Under the pieces are notes generated by a model. It was not told the origin of the DNA. It searched no databases and worked only from the letters and a program-made list of their open reading frames with translations. This document shows, in pieces, positions 25,618 to 33,062 of a stretch of 64,000 nt of DNA. The stretch comes from Litorimonas cladophorae. GTDB taxonomy: Bacteria; Pseudomonadota; Alphaproteobacteria; Caulobacterales; Maricaulaceae. The stretch lies in NCBI RefSeq assembly GCF_014652455.1, contig NZ_BMYV01000001.1, forward strand, positions 1,488,001-1,552,000, in the 5' to 3' direction. Both the position numbers and the translations under genes were made by a program. The first letter of the stretch is position 1; the number at the start of each line of letters is the position of its first letter.

Positions 25618-27114
25618 TTAATCAACCACATGGCCGAACGGCCCTGGCAGTGAATTCTGTTGGATTTTCGGCTGACCATTTTCGGCGTAAACCTTGTTCA
25701 GACGGCCCATGAGCAAGCCCTCGACATCATTCGCAGGTTGAAATCCATCCAATGGTGACTGCAACTTATCGGGATGTGTTGGGTCGACCAGATATGGCGT
25801 TACCATGATGACAACTTCGGTTTGCGTCGTGCGGCTGTCTCGGCCTCGGAACAATGCGCCCAATCCAGGCACATCTTTAAGGCCAGGGGTGCCGTCAACG
25901 GTCGAACGTGATTCTTCACGAATGAGACCCGCAATGACGAGGCTTCCGCCCGCTGGCATTTCGACAACCGTATTGGCCCGGCGAACCCGAATACCCAAAA
26001 CGCTTTCGCCGCCTTCTGAAACAAATGCATTTTCGGTGGTTGGTTCGGAGACTTCTGTACTAATAGACAGAGAAATTAGCCCTTCTGAGAGTACAACTGG
26101 TGTGAAACCCAGAGATACCCCGAACGGCTTGAACTCAAATGATCGCTGCAGTCTGCCTTGATCATCGCGAATAGACCCAGAGAAGAGCGGAATTTCGCCC
26201 CCAGCTAAGAAATTCGCAGTTTCGCCAGAAATGGCGGTCAAAGTAGGTTCGGCCAGCGTCCGAACAAGGCCTACTGTTTCCAATGCGCGAAGCGCACCTG
26301 AAAGCGTGTTCAAATCTCCACCGCCGGTATTATTATATGTGCCAGTTGCGTTTAAACCGCTGCCAAGCGTTGGCCCCACATTGTTGAGAAGGGACACAGT
26401 GCTTCCGCCAAGATCCCCAATAGCGCTAAGGTCAAAGCCCATTTGCTTGGTAACTGACCGCTGCATTTCAACAATGCGGACTTTCAACATGACCTGATCC
26501 TTGCCTTCAATGGCAAGTAAATTCACAATTTCACCAGATTGAGCCCCCTGCCCTTCAGCGCCCAGCCACATGCGGGCCAGTTTTTCGACAGTATCTGCTG
26601 CGGCTGCGTTGGGGACGGCCCCTGTCAGCAGAATATTGGAATTGAAAACTTGTACCTCTACCCGACTGCTCGGGGCATTCTTGGCGATGAGGTCCTGCAA
26701 TCCACCAATGTCACGTTCGACGCGAATATCGACATTCAAAAGCTCTTGACCGTCATGGCCATAGAAATACACATTTGTTTGTCCGGCATCTTTACCAATC
26801 AGCATTGTCCGGCGCGATGTGTGCACAACGGCTTCAACAACATCGGGATTGGACACGATCACATCCATTACGTTGTCTGGAAGTTCGATAACTGTCGATT
26901 TAGAGTAAGGCAGCACGATAGAACGGCTGTTTTGCCCTGTTCCTGGGGCCTGAATTTTTACTTGGGCGGCCGTGTTCTGCATATGAGAATATGAGCGTGT
27001 GCCTGCGTAACTCGGTGTACACAACAATCCGACCGACGCGACGAGTGCGAGAGCTGTTGTTGTTTTACGCAAGTGAGACCGGCGAAGAAGGCGTTCTGTC
27101 AGTGTTATTATCAT
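25618..27114 (-). CDS. cpaC: Tad pilus outer-membrane secretin CpaC/RcpA
   Basis: This secretin of about 498 residues forms the outer-membrane pore of the Tad pilus. The signal region LRKTTTALALVASVGLLCTP is followed by the BON-like N0 domain (RSIVLPYSKSTVIELPDNVM, VSNPDVVEAVV), an N1/N2 region, and the secretin core with LAEPTLTAISGETANFLAGG, EMPAGGSLVIAGLI, DVPGLGALFRG and TEVVIMVTPYLVDP. I prefer the ATG at 27112-27114, because the GGTGG overlapping the upstream GTG looks like its ribosome site. It follows cpaB with a tight junction. Confidence 0.94.
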   Translation of the reverse strand: MIITLTERLLRRSHLRKTTTALALVASVGLLCTPSYAGTRSYSHMQNTAAQVKIQAPGTGQNSRSIVLPYSKSTVIELPDNVMDVIVSNPDVVEAVVHTSRRTMLIGKDAGQTNVYFYGHDGQELLNVDIRVERDIGGLQDLIAKNAPSSRVEVQVFNSNILLTGAVPNAAAADTVEKLARMWLGAEGQGAQSGEIVNLLAIEGKDQVMLKVRIVEMQRSVTKQMGFDLSAIGDLGGSTVSLLNNVGPTLGSGLNATGTYNNTGGGDLNTLSGALRALETVGLVRTLAEPTLTAISGETANFLAGGEIPLFSGSIRDDQGRLQRSFEFKPFGVSLGFTPVVLSEGLISLSISTEVSEPTTENAFVSEGGESVLGIRVRRANTVVEMPAGGSLVIAGLIREESRSTVDGTPGLKDVPGLGALFRGRDSRTTQTEVVIMVTPYLVDPTHPDKLQSPLDGFQPANDVEGLLMGRLNKVYAENGQPKIQQNSLPGPFGHVVD

Positions 27115-27123
27115 GTCGTCCAC

Positions 27124-27996
27124 CTAATTCTTCTGCTGCAGGGCAATCGGAGTGGCCTGTCCATTTCGGTAGATAGTCAAGGTGCTCGGCGTCGTATCAA
27201 CATCGTCGCGATCAACGCGCGCGGCACTACGTCCTTTATACCCGGAACCATTCGCTCCACGAAGTGTGAGGTAAATATCGCCATACCCTTCGGCCTCTTG
27301 AAGAAGTTCAGCGTCGGATTGTGACAGCTCAAAGGTCGCTGTCGAACCTGGAATTGCGGCCCCTGACTCAGCGCCAGTCGTAAAGGTCTGATCAATCGCG
27401 AGCACTTTGACGTTTTCAAACAATGTTTGTGCGATAAAGAGGTTTTGGCGCTCGACGCGGCTTTGGGTGGCCTGTCCGGCGTTATTGTCGCGTCTAACGG
27501 TATAGGTCTCGCGCATGATAATATCGACGCGATCTCCAGGCTGAATAAATCCGCCTGCCGCTGTATCAACACTGATTCGGGTCGTCACAGCGCGCATACC
27601 TGGCGCGAGTAGCGCCGCCATAACGCCGCTATCGCCGGCCATAATAACTTTTGAACGGTTTAGGGTCTCACCCTGTGCTAATGGTTGACGCGCAAGTGAA
27701 TTGACGAATTCAGCCTTCGCATCAGGCATATCATTGAGGTTTATCAAATTGGCCGTCAGGGCTTCGGCAGGCCACTTGATACTCGTCAGCATCTCTTCTG
27801 AAATGCGTTGACCCGTACTCAGGTCCGCATCAATCGCAAGAACAGGCACATATTCAACTTCTTGGATCTGAATTTCTGGTGTCGCAGCCGCTTGGACGGG
27901 CGCAGCGGCGGGCGCGCTGAGGTTGTTTATCCCAACGAAGACAACGCCGGCCATCACAACCATTGCGCCTAGAATGATAATCTTCTTGGTTTCCAT
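27124..27996 (-). CDS. cpaB: Pilus assembly protein CpaB/RcpC (SAF domain)
   Basis: This 290-residue periplasmic protein has one N-terminal membrane helix (METKKIIILGAMVVMAGVVF) and a SAF domain (VLAIDADLSTGQRISEEML, PLAQGETLNRSKVI), followed by the RcpC domain (VTTRISVDTAAGGFIQPGDR, DIYLTLRGANG). It assists secretin assembly. I chose the ATG at 27994-27996, which has a strong GAGGGG site and begins the membrane helix. The 37-codon extension is unlikely. It is the first gene of the cpaBCDEF-tadBC transcription unit. A TTAACCAT word lies 58 bp upstream. Confidence 0.93.
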   Translation of the reverse strand: METKKIIILGAMVVMAGVVFVGINNLSAPAAAPVQAAATPEIQIQEVEYVPVLAIDADLSTGQRISEEMLTSIKWPAEALTANLINLNDMPDAKAEFVNSLARQPLAQGETLNRSKVIMAGDSGVMAALLAPGMRAVTTRISVDTAAGGFIQPGDRVDIIMRETYTVRRDNNAGQATQSRVERQNLFIAQTLFENVKVLAIDQTFTTGAESGAAIPGSTATFELSQSDAELLQEAEGYGDIYLTLRGANGSGYKGRSAARVDRDDVDTTPSTLTIYRNGQATPIALQQKN

Positions 27997-28053
27997 ATCC
28001 CCTCGCCATTTCGGCCATATCCCAACCCAAAATACGGGTGGACACACAAAAGC

Positions 28054-28061
28054 ATGGTTAA
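28054..28061 (-). promoter_or_regulatory. CtrA-like TTAACCAT word upstream of cpaB
   Basis: The minus strand reads TTAACCAT at 28061-28054, the longer half-site form of the CtrA recognition sequence, located 58 bp before the cpaB start codon. A TTAAC also occurs at 28091-28095 on the plus strand. The short length makes this only suggestive. Confidence 0.3.
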
Positions 28062-28170
28062 TGGATAACAACCGAGGAGTTGGGAAAGAGTTAACGCCGA
28101 GCTTCAATTTCCTATGTTTATTCGTTTAGGCTGTGTTCATATCACTCGCAGAGTACCGTTTTAAATGACA

Positions 28171-28206
28171 GAAACCGCGCCGCTGACGGAGCAGCGACAC
28201 GGTTTC
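28171..28206. terminator. Hairpin between cpaA and cpaB
   Basis: GAAACCG and CGGTTTC arms enclose an inner CGCTG/CAGCG stem, a long interrupted hairpin located 32 bp after the cpaA stop. No clear T tract follows on the minus strand (only TTTAAAA somewhat later), so it may stabilise the cpaA mRNA end or attenuate rather than terminate fully. It separates pilin/cpaA transcription from the cpaB operon. Confidence 0.45.
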
Positions 28207-28237
28207 AAAACTTTATTCAGGCCGAATAGTTGAGGGA

Positions 28238-28750
28238 TTACATCCCGAGAGCTGCCTGAAAGATTGCACTTTTGGGCAGTGTCAAGATGGCTCCTGCCGC
28301 CAATGCCAGTCCATAGGGTATTTTGGTTTCGTCTCGAAACATGGTTTGCGCCCATTGTGTCGTTAGAACACGTACAGGGATATATTGGCGTCCAACCATA
28401 ACGAAGAGTGTAAGTACGCCTCCGAAGAGAGCCGTATAGATCATGTAGAGAAAGACGTCAGGCCAAGTAAACCAGAATGCAGTTGCGGCCAATAACTTGG
28501 CATCGCCACCGCCCATCCAACCAAAGGCAAACATCGCGAAGCCAGCAGCGAATAGAACTAGTCCAACTGTCAAATGTTCGAATAAAACAGGAAACCCTGA
28601 CCAAGTCAGCGGAACCATCAACAGAAAACCTGCAAACGCCAGCAACGGTATCCGATTTGGGATCTTCATTGCATTTGCATCATTCAGAGCCGCCATCAGC
28701 TGGGGCGTAGTAAATATGAAAAAGAGAAATGCTGGTAAGAGAAAGGTCAT
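28238..28750 (-). CDS. cpaA: Prepilin peptidase CpaA/TadV (A24 family)
   Basis: This 170-residue membrane aspartic peptidase cleaves the Flp prepilin leader and the TadE/F pseudopilins. The two catalytic aspartates are visible in LNDANAMKIPNRI after the first helix, and in the GxGD-type motif GWMGGGDAKLLAATAFW. It has about five membrane helices and no N-methyltransferase domain, as usual for the Tad system. It lies downstream of the three flp genes on the same strand. Confidence 0.93.
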   Translation of the reverse strand: MTFLLPAFLFFIFTTPQLMAALNDANAMKIPNRIPLLAFAGFLLMVPLTWSGFPVLFEHLTVGLVLFAAGFAMFAFGWMGGGDAKLLAATAFWFTWPDVFLYMIYTALFGGVLTLFVMVGRQYIPVRVLTTQWAQTMFRDETKIPYGLALAAGAILTLPKSAIFQAALGM

Positions 28751-28798
28751 GAATATCCACCAAGTGTTTTAGGCGTCGATACTCAAAGAGACTTAATA

Positions 28799-28826
28799 TC
28801 AGGTTTAATTAAACGAATTAACCTGA
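28799..28826. terminator. Hairpin overlapping the stop codon of the third pilin gene
   Basis: TCAGGTTTAATT and AATTAACCTGA are complementary with one bulged base around an AAACG loop. The structure includes the pilin stop codon (28818-28820). On the minus strand it is followed by TATTAAGTC rather than a T run, so the role could be mRNA protection. Confidence 0.4.
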
Positions 28827-29018
28827 AGCTGGCGGCGTATATGCAATTACAAGCTCTGAGTCGACATCAGAGAACATTTCGTTGACCGAGTCGGAAAATG
28901 CCTTGGCACCGCCCATCAAACCAATTCCGATAAGGGCGGCAAGCAAACCATACTCAATGGCGGTGGCGCCGTCTTCATTACGGAGATAGTCTGCAAATAT
29001 TTGCATGCCTTTAGTCAT
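28818..29018 (-). CDS. Flp family type IVb pilin, divergent third copy
   Basis: This 66-residue Flp prepilin has the short leader MTKGMQIFADYLRNEDG. The cleavage and mature-start pattern is GATAIEYGLLAALIGIGLMGG, whose Glu-Tyr pair is diagnostic for Flp pilins. The C-terminal half (AFSDSVNEMFSDVDSELVIA) differs from the other two pilins, so it may be a minor or alternative subunit. GGAG lies 5 bp before the ATG. It is immediately upstream of cpaA. Confidence 0.9.
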   Translation of the reverse strand: MTKGMQIFADYLRNEDGATAIEYGLLAALIGIGLMGGAKAFSDSVNEMFSDVDSELVIAYTPPASG

Positions 29019-29081
29019 CCTAGCTCCGAAAAATCCTAAACGCCGCGAATGCGATCATTATTTAAGACACAGGAATGTCTT

Positions 29082-29107
29082 AAAAAATCATCGCATTAAT
29101 TGATGAT
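29082..29107 (-). terminator. Terminator downstream of Flp pilin copy 1
   Basis: On the minus strand ATCATC pairs with GATGAT around AATTAATGC, followed by six T residues. It comes after two conserved hairpins in the 3' region of the pilin gene. The short A/T-rich stem suggests moderate strength. Confidence 0.55.
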
Positions 29108-29108
29108 G

Positions 29109-29397
29109 CAGCCACCCGAGTGATCGGGTGGCTGCCAAACAAGTGCGCGTGGTCGTTAGATCACGCGCTTGTCGATTAACCAGCTGTACCGGACGCCGTA
29201 CCAGTCGAAACTGTTGTGGCGATGTCGTTGAACTTTGTGTTCACTTTGGTGCCGATAGATGTCGCACCAGCGATCATGCCAACAGCGATAAGGGCAGCAA
29301 TCAGGCCATATTCAATAGCAGTTGCACCGGACTCGTCTTCGATAAAGCGTGTAATTAGATTTTGCATAACATTACTCCCACGTATGCGTTCGTTACT
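29109..29397 (-). repeat. Tandem duplication unit, copy 1 (Flp pilin gene plus 3' hairpins)
   Basis: This 289-bp segment recurs at 29480-29768 with a period of 371 bp. It includes the pilin ribosome site, the coding region and a 3' region with two inverted repeats. The first (29139-29172) is an ACAAGCGCGTG/CACGCGC-CTTGT stem. The second (29109-29134) is a perfect 11-bp CAGCCACCCGA/TCGGGTGGCTG stem. The non-coding parts are identical between copies. The coding parts differ only at silent positions. Confidence 0.95.
29176..29367 (-). CDS. Flp family type IVb pilin, copy 1
   Basis: This 63-residue Flp prepilin has the leader MQNLITRFIEDESG, then ATAIEYGLIAALIAVGMIAG as the mature N-terminal helix, and a Thr/Ser/Gly-rich tail (VSTGTASGTAG). 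It should be processed by CpaA and polymerised by CpaF/TadB/TadC. I chose the ATG at 29365-29367, with GGGAG eight bases upstream. The longer frame to 29427 is not coding. The protein is identical to copy 2. Confidence 0.94.
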   Translation of the reverse strand: MQNLITRFIEDESGATAIEYGLIAALIAVGMIAGATSIGTKVNTKFNDIATTVSTGTASGTAG

Positions 29398-29439
29398 TAA
29401 AAAGAGAACGCCGCACATGAGGGCCATCTCGATTTATAA

Positions 29440-29476
29440 AAAAATTCATAAAACTCATCGTCGTTTTAGGACGATG
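29440..29476 (-). terminator. Terminator downstream of Flp pilin copy 2
   Basis: On the minus strand CATCGTC pairs with GACGATG around CTAAAAC and is followed by AGTTTTATGAATTTTTTT. It lies between the two duplicated pilin genes, just after the two conserved hairpins. Its sequence is unrelated to the terminator after copy 1. Confidence 0.6.
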
Positions 29477-29479
29477 ATA

Positions 29480-29768
29480 CAGCCACCCGAGTGATCGGGT
29501 GGCTGCCAAACAAGTGCGCGTGGTCGTTAGATCACGCGCTTGTCGATTAACCAGCTGTTCCGGAAGCCGTACCAGTCGAAACTGTTGTGGCGATGTCGTT
29601 GAACTTTGTGTTCACTTTTGTACCGATGGATGTCGCACCAGCGATCATGCCAACAGCGATAAGGGCAGCAATCAGGCCATATTCAATAGCAGTTGCACCG
29701 GACTCGTCTTCGATAAAGCGTGTAATTAGATTTTGCATAACATTACTCCCACGTATGCGTTCGTTACT
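29480..29768 (-). repeat. Tandem duplication unit, copy 2 (Flp pilin gene plus 3' hairpins)
   Basis: This is the second copy of the 289-bp unit at 29109-29397. The same two inverted repeats occur at 29480-29505 and 29510-29543. Similarity stops abruptly at both ends, inside AT-rich sequence. Confidence 0.95.
29547..29738 (-). CDS. Flp family type IVb pilin, copy 2
   Basis: The encoded 63-residue Flp prepilin is identical to copy 1. The two coding sequences differ at a handful of third-codon positions (for example GCG/GCT, GGT/GGA, TCT/TCC, GGC/GGT, ACC/ACA). GGGAG precedes the ATG by eight bases. As the pilin closest to the divergent promoter region it is probably the first gene of the leftward pilin cluster. 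Two identical genes fit a major pilin needed in large amounts. Confidence 0.94.
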   Translation of the reverse strand: MQNLITRFIEDESGATAIEYGLIAALIAVGMIAGATSIGTKVNTKFNDIATTVSTGTASGTAG

Positions 29769-30053
29769 CAGAGAGGATAATCCTCAGTTACAGGGTTATC
29801 CCCGATGTGATTGCTTATAGGGACGTTGGATTACCGCCCCGTTGAGAGACGTGGTGAATTAATTCTAAACTTTCGTTTGCCATCTCATTCATACCGCGTT
29901 CATTTAAACCACCGATTTCCGGAGCGAGCGGCGAAATTTTTCTGCTATATATAATGACACAGCTGTCCTTCGTTTACTTCTGAGGTCGTAAACGCTTCAT
30001 TCACCACATTGCATTAGGCCTATTACAAACCATCCCTTGCGGAGCCGTTGACC
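29739..30053. other. Divergent intergenic region between Flp pilins and the CpaC-N-like gene
   Basis: No gene is visible in these 315 bp. The part next to the pilin belongs to the duplicated unit. A TATAAT word at 29950-29955 could be a -10 box for the rightward gene, but no matching -35 is evident. GGAG at 30041-30044 is the ribosome site of the rightward gene. Confidence 0.5.
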
Positions 30054-30629
30054 ATGCGTCTTATAAATTCATTTCTTCTACTTACAGGCTTGGGCCTGGC
30101 CACAGCGTGCTTGCCAAGCCATGCCTTTGCGGGCGATAGTCAGAGTTACAAGGTAGAAATCAACAAGACAGAGATTTTACGTCTGCCGGGTGCAGCGGCG
30201 TCGATTATTATCGGTAATCCCAGCATTGCGGATGTCACGGTTCAAGCGAGTGACCTTTTATTTGTCGTCGGTCGTGGGTATGGAGAAACGAACCTTATTA
30301 TTTTGGATGGGAATGGCAACACGATGATGGACGCCGACGTTCAGGTTGTGAATTCCCTGCCGGCCCATGGCGTTCGCCTTTACAAAGGCACATCACGACA
30401 GACATATTCCTGTATTCCATATTGCGGGCCATCCCCTGTCTTGGGCGACGCTCCTGAGTTTATTGGAACGAATACAGCGGAATCTGAAGAGCTGACTGCA
30501 TTCACAGCTTTTAACAGCTCTAGATCGTCAACGTCGTCAACGTCTTCAGCGCCTCAAGAAGGCTCCGAACAATATTCGCGGGAAGTCGCTGGGGCACCTG
30601 CCGCGACCCAATCTCGCATGCCAAACTAG
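30054..30629 (+). CDS. Secretin N-domain-only protein (CpaC N-terminal-like, pilus assembly)
   Basis: This 191-residue exported protein has a signal peptide (LLLTGLGLATACLPSHAFA). One domain then matches the N-terminal domain of CpaC secretins: YKVEINKTEILRLPGAAASI, IIGNPSIADVTVQASDLLFV and GRGYGETNLIILDGNGNTMM. There is no secretin barrel. A Cys-rich segment (SCIPYCGPSP) and a Ser/Thr-rich disordered tail follow. It is encoded between the pilins and the TadE/G genes, so it is probably a secretin-associated factor or pilotin-like partner. The ATG at 30054 is preferred to the TTG at 30048 on ribosome-site spacing. Confidence 0.82.
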   Translation: MRLINSFLLLTGLGLATACLPSHAFAGDSQSYKVEINKTEILRLPGAAASIIIGNPSIADVTVQASDLLFVVGRGYGETNLIILDGNGNTMMDADVQVVNSLPAHGVRLYKGTSRQTYSCIPYCGPSPVLGDAPEFIGTNTAESEELTAFTAFNSSRSSTSSTSSAPQEGSEQYSREVAGAPAATQSRMPN

Positions 30630-30776
30630 GTTTTTACCTTTTGTTAACCTGAAAACTTGCCCTTTTGTTAAGGTCCAAAGCCTAAACTGTCGGCCAGACT
30701 GTCTAGTATTGGGAACTCGCACGCACATCATGCAGCTCTAGGTCCCTTTATTTTGTCAGGGCGATGGAGTGGGACA

Positions 30777-31427
30777 ATGGCCTTTTTTTCTAATCACATA
30801 ATTCAACGCGCCGAGCGTTGGTCTTTGCGACTAGGCGCGCGCTTTCGGAAAGACGAAGACGGCGCAACAGCCGTCGAGTTTGCATTCGTTGCGCTCCCGT
30901 TTTTCATGTTACTCTTCGGCATTCTTGAACTCGCAATTGTCTTTTTTGTAAATTCCGCCTTGGTGCACGCCACGTCCGAAGCAGGGCGCGTTTTAAGGAC
31001 TGGAAACTTTCAAGCGTGCGGCGGTGAAGACGAATTTAAAGCTCTTGTTTGCGAAAACATGAAGGGCATGGCCTCCTGTTGGAAGAATGTACGTGTTGAT
31101 GTCATTCAGGGCGACAGTTTCATGACCATCGCGCTCCCCGCTGTGCCTGCGCCTGAAGAGCGCGTAGCGGGGCAAACGGGTCAAGCCGCTATCCCTCAAA
31201 CGCCTAATGGTCAATTCGATACAAATGCAGCTGGCGATATGTTGGTCGTAAGGTCTACGTTTTACTATCCACTTGCCCTCCCCCCTGTATTGACCCGACT
31301 TGATAATCCTAAGGGGTCAGGTGTTCGCACAATGACGTCGACAACGGCATTCAGAAACGAGCCGTTCCCAGCCTCCGGCACTTGCGACCCAAATACACAA
31401 TCCAGAATTTCGGATGGGACACCTTAG
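30777..31427 (+). CDS. TadE/TadG-family pseudopilin-like protein
   Basis: This 216-residue protein has the TadE-type N-terminal helix EDGATAVEFAFVALPFFMLL followed by FGILELAIVFFVNSALVHAT. A periplasmic domain follows with four or more cysteines (ACGGEDEFKALVCENMK, ASCWKN), probably forming disulfides. TadE proteins are processed by the prepilin peptidase and needed for pilus biogenesis. I chose the ATG at 30777, which has GGAG seven bases upstream. The next gene follows after 2 bp, so the pair is an operon. Confidence 0.88.
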   Translation: MAFFSNHIIQRAERWSLRLGARFRKDEDGATAVEFAFVALPFFMLLFGILELAIVFFVNSALVHATSEAGRVLRTGNFQACGGEDEFKALVCENMKGMASCWKNVRVDVIQGDSFMTIALPAVPAPEERVAGQTGQAAIPQTPNGQFDTNAAGDMLVVRSTFYYPLALPPVLTRLDNPKGSGVRTMTSTTAFRNEPFPASGTCDPNTQSRISDGTP

Positions 31428-31429
31428 TC

Positions 31430-32110
31430 ATGATAAATATTCAAGCACCAAGCCTCAGAACCATTCTGTCTAAGACGACTGGCAAAAACACTCGTTTGAG
31501 AAGATTGTCGAGGCATTACCGTGAAGACGATCGCGGAATTGCCGCAATCGAATTTGCAATCATTGCACCTGTGATGATCGGTATGTATTTTGGCCTGGCT
31601 GAAATCGCATCCGCAATCAGCATGGATCGTCGTATTTCTCACAGCACAAATGTGGTGGGGGATTTGTCGACCCAGCAACCTGAATTAAGAGACGGTGAGA
31701 TTGCAGAAGTCCTTTCCGCCGCACTGCGCGTCATGGGCGTTTCAGATGCCAGCAGCGTTTCAATCGACATGGAAAGCTTCATCAAACCAACAGCAGCTGG
31801 AGCCCCTGAGTCTCGGGGTCGCATCCGTCTGAACCAATCCTCTGGGAACTTAACGGCCTATGATGCAACGACATTGGACTCCAAATTATTGAACGAAAAA
31901 TCAGGTGTCGTGGTGACGCGGGTCTCCTATGAATATACGCCATTGAAGCTGCGATATTTTAACTCGGATATTACGCTTGCGGAGACGTTCCTTCTCAAGC
32001 CTCGACGTTCCGAGTCGGTACAGTTTCAAGACGGCATGGGGAGCCTTGTCGATTGCACAGCGACAACTTATGCGGATGTGAGTTGTTCGGTAACAGCTTC
32101 ACCCGGCTAA
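31430..32110 (+). CDS. TadE/TadG-family protein (second, TadG/F-like)
   Basis: This 226-residue protein has one helix in the TadE pattern (DRGIAAIEFAIIAPVMIGMY, FGLAEIASAISMDRRIS) and a periplasmic domain with no recognisable enzyme motif. It is probably the TadF/TadG partner of the preceding gene, whose stop lies 2 bp before this ATG. Upstream in-frame codons to 31382 lie within the previous gene and are unlikely to be used. Two cysteines lie near the C-terminus (VDCTATTYADVSCSV). Confidence 0.84.
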   Translation: MINIQAPSLRTILSKTTGKNTRLRRLSRHYREDDRGIAAIEFAIIAPVMIGMYFGLAEIASAISMDRRISHSTNVVGDLSTQQPELRDGEIAEVLSAALRVMGVSDASSVSIDMESFIKPTAAGAPESRGRIRLNQSSGNLTAYDATTLDSKLLNEKSGVVVTRVSYEYTPLKLRYFNSDITLAETFLLKPRRSESVQFQDGMGSLVDCTATTYADVSCSVTASPG

Positions 32111-32133
32111 CGTCGATACAACCTTTGGGGGCT

Positions 32134-32952
32134 TTAACCTTCGAGATAGCGGGACTTAATCCGCTCAAGCTCGGCTGGCGTGAGTTTGAGCGTTTCTGTG
32201 ACATAAGTGTCTGTGCCGCCCGCTTCATCCATCATACCATCCAACGCGGCTTCAAGAAATTCTGGATAGACGCCAAACATCGGCCAGATCGCTTCGGCAT
32301 CAATGGATCGACCATAGCGCTGCGAGAACATTTCCGCCGCAGGCCCGATAATTTTGTCAATATTCACCGCATCAAGCGTCATCATGTAATCGGCCATGAT
32401 GTCATCGCGCGAAACACCCAACACACTTTGGACCAAAGCGCATAAAGTTCCGGTCCGGTCTTTCCCCGCCGCGCAATGCACAAGCACGCCGGCTGGTTTT
32501 GTGGTGTCGGGTTGCGCCATGAAGCGCAAAGTATCGCCGAATATTTTCTGAAAGCCCGCGTCATGCGGACGAGTGGTGTAAGATCGCATCATATAGCCAT
32601 GCGCGTCTTCCGCGGTGTAGAGCTCATGCTCCAAAAAGGCCTCATGCGGCGCGACTTTCGCGTCTAAGGATTCAGGTGCATCAGGATATTCATGCACATG
32701 TGGCGCGGGATCAGGGAAGCGCGAGGGCTGTTTTTTACGCTCAGGCGCATGACGCAGATCGACAACCAAATTAATGTCTAACTCACCAATTGCGCCGCGA
32801 TCCTCATCAGATAAGGCCGCCAAATGCGCCGAACGAAATAACCGCCCGGTTTTCACGGCGCGCCCATCATGACCCGCATAGCCACCAAAATCCCTGAAAT
32901 TATAGATCGTCGCAAAGTCGTGATTGCGATCTGAAAAAGAAATGAGAGACAT
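32134..32952 (-). CDS. Tyrosine-specific protein phosphatase (Y_phosphatase3 type)
   Basis: This 272-residue phosphatase has the signature HCAAGKDRTGTLCALVQ (Cys-X5-Arg-Thr) and the N-terminal IYNFRDFGGYAGHDGRAVKT and GRLFRSAHLAALSDED pattern of bacterial MptpB-like or dual-specificity enzymes. The aspartate in RHAPERK is typical of phosphatases with phosphoinositide-binding relatives. The substrate is unknown. It is convergent with the TadE/G pair, separated by 23 bp, and unrelated to the pilus by family. Confidence 0.9.
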   Translation of the reverse strand: MSLISFSDRNHDFATIYNFRDFGGYAGHDGRAVKTGRLFRSAHLAALSDEDRGAIGELDINLVVDLRHAPERKKQPSRFPDPAPHVHEYPDAPESLDAKVAPHEAFLEHELYTAEDAHGYMMRSYTTRPHDAGFQKIFGDTLRFMAQPDTTKPAGVLVHCAAGKDRTGTLCALVQSVLGVSRDDIMADYMMTLDAVNIDKIIGPAAEMFSQRYGRSIDAEAIWPMFGVYPEFLEAALDGMMDEAGGTDTYVTETLKLTPAELERIKSRYLEG

Positions 32953-33011
32953 AACTAAACTCTGACGGTGCGGCGCTCATTGCCGAATAAATATGTGGGG
33001 TTGTAGCCCCA

Positions 33012-33038
33012 TAAAAAAGACCCCGCCAAGGCGAGGTC
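33012..33038 (-). terminator. Rho-independent terminator after nrdB
   Basis: On the minus strand GACC-T-CGCC pairs with GGCG-G-GGTC around TT, followed by TTTTTTAT. It lies 25 bp after the nrdB stop. Confidence 0.85.
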
Positions 33039-33062
33039 CTGTTCTAACAAACGTGGCGGCGC

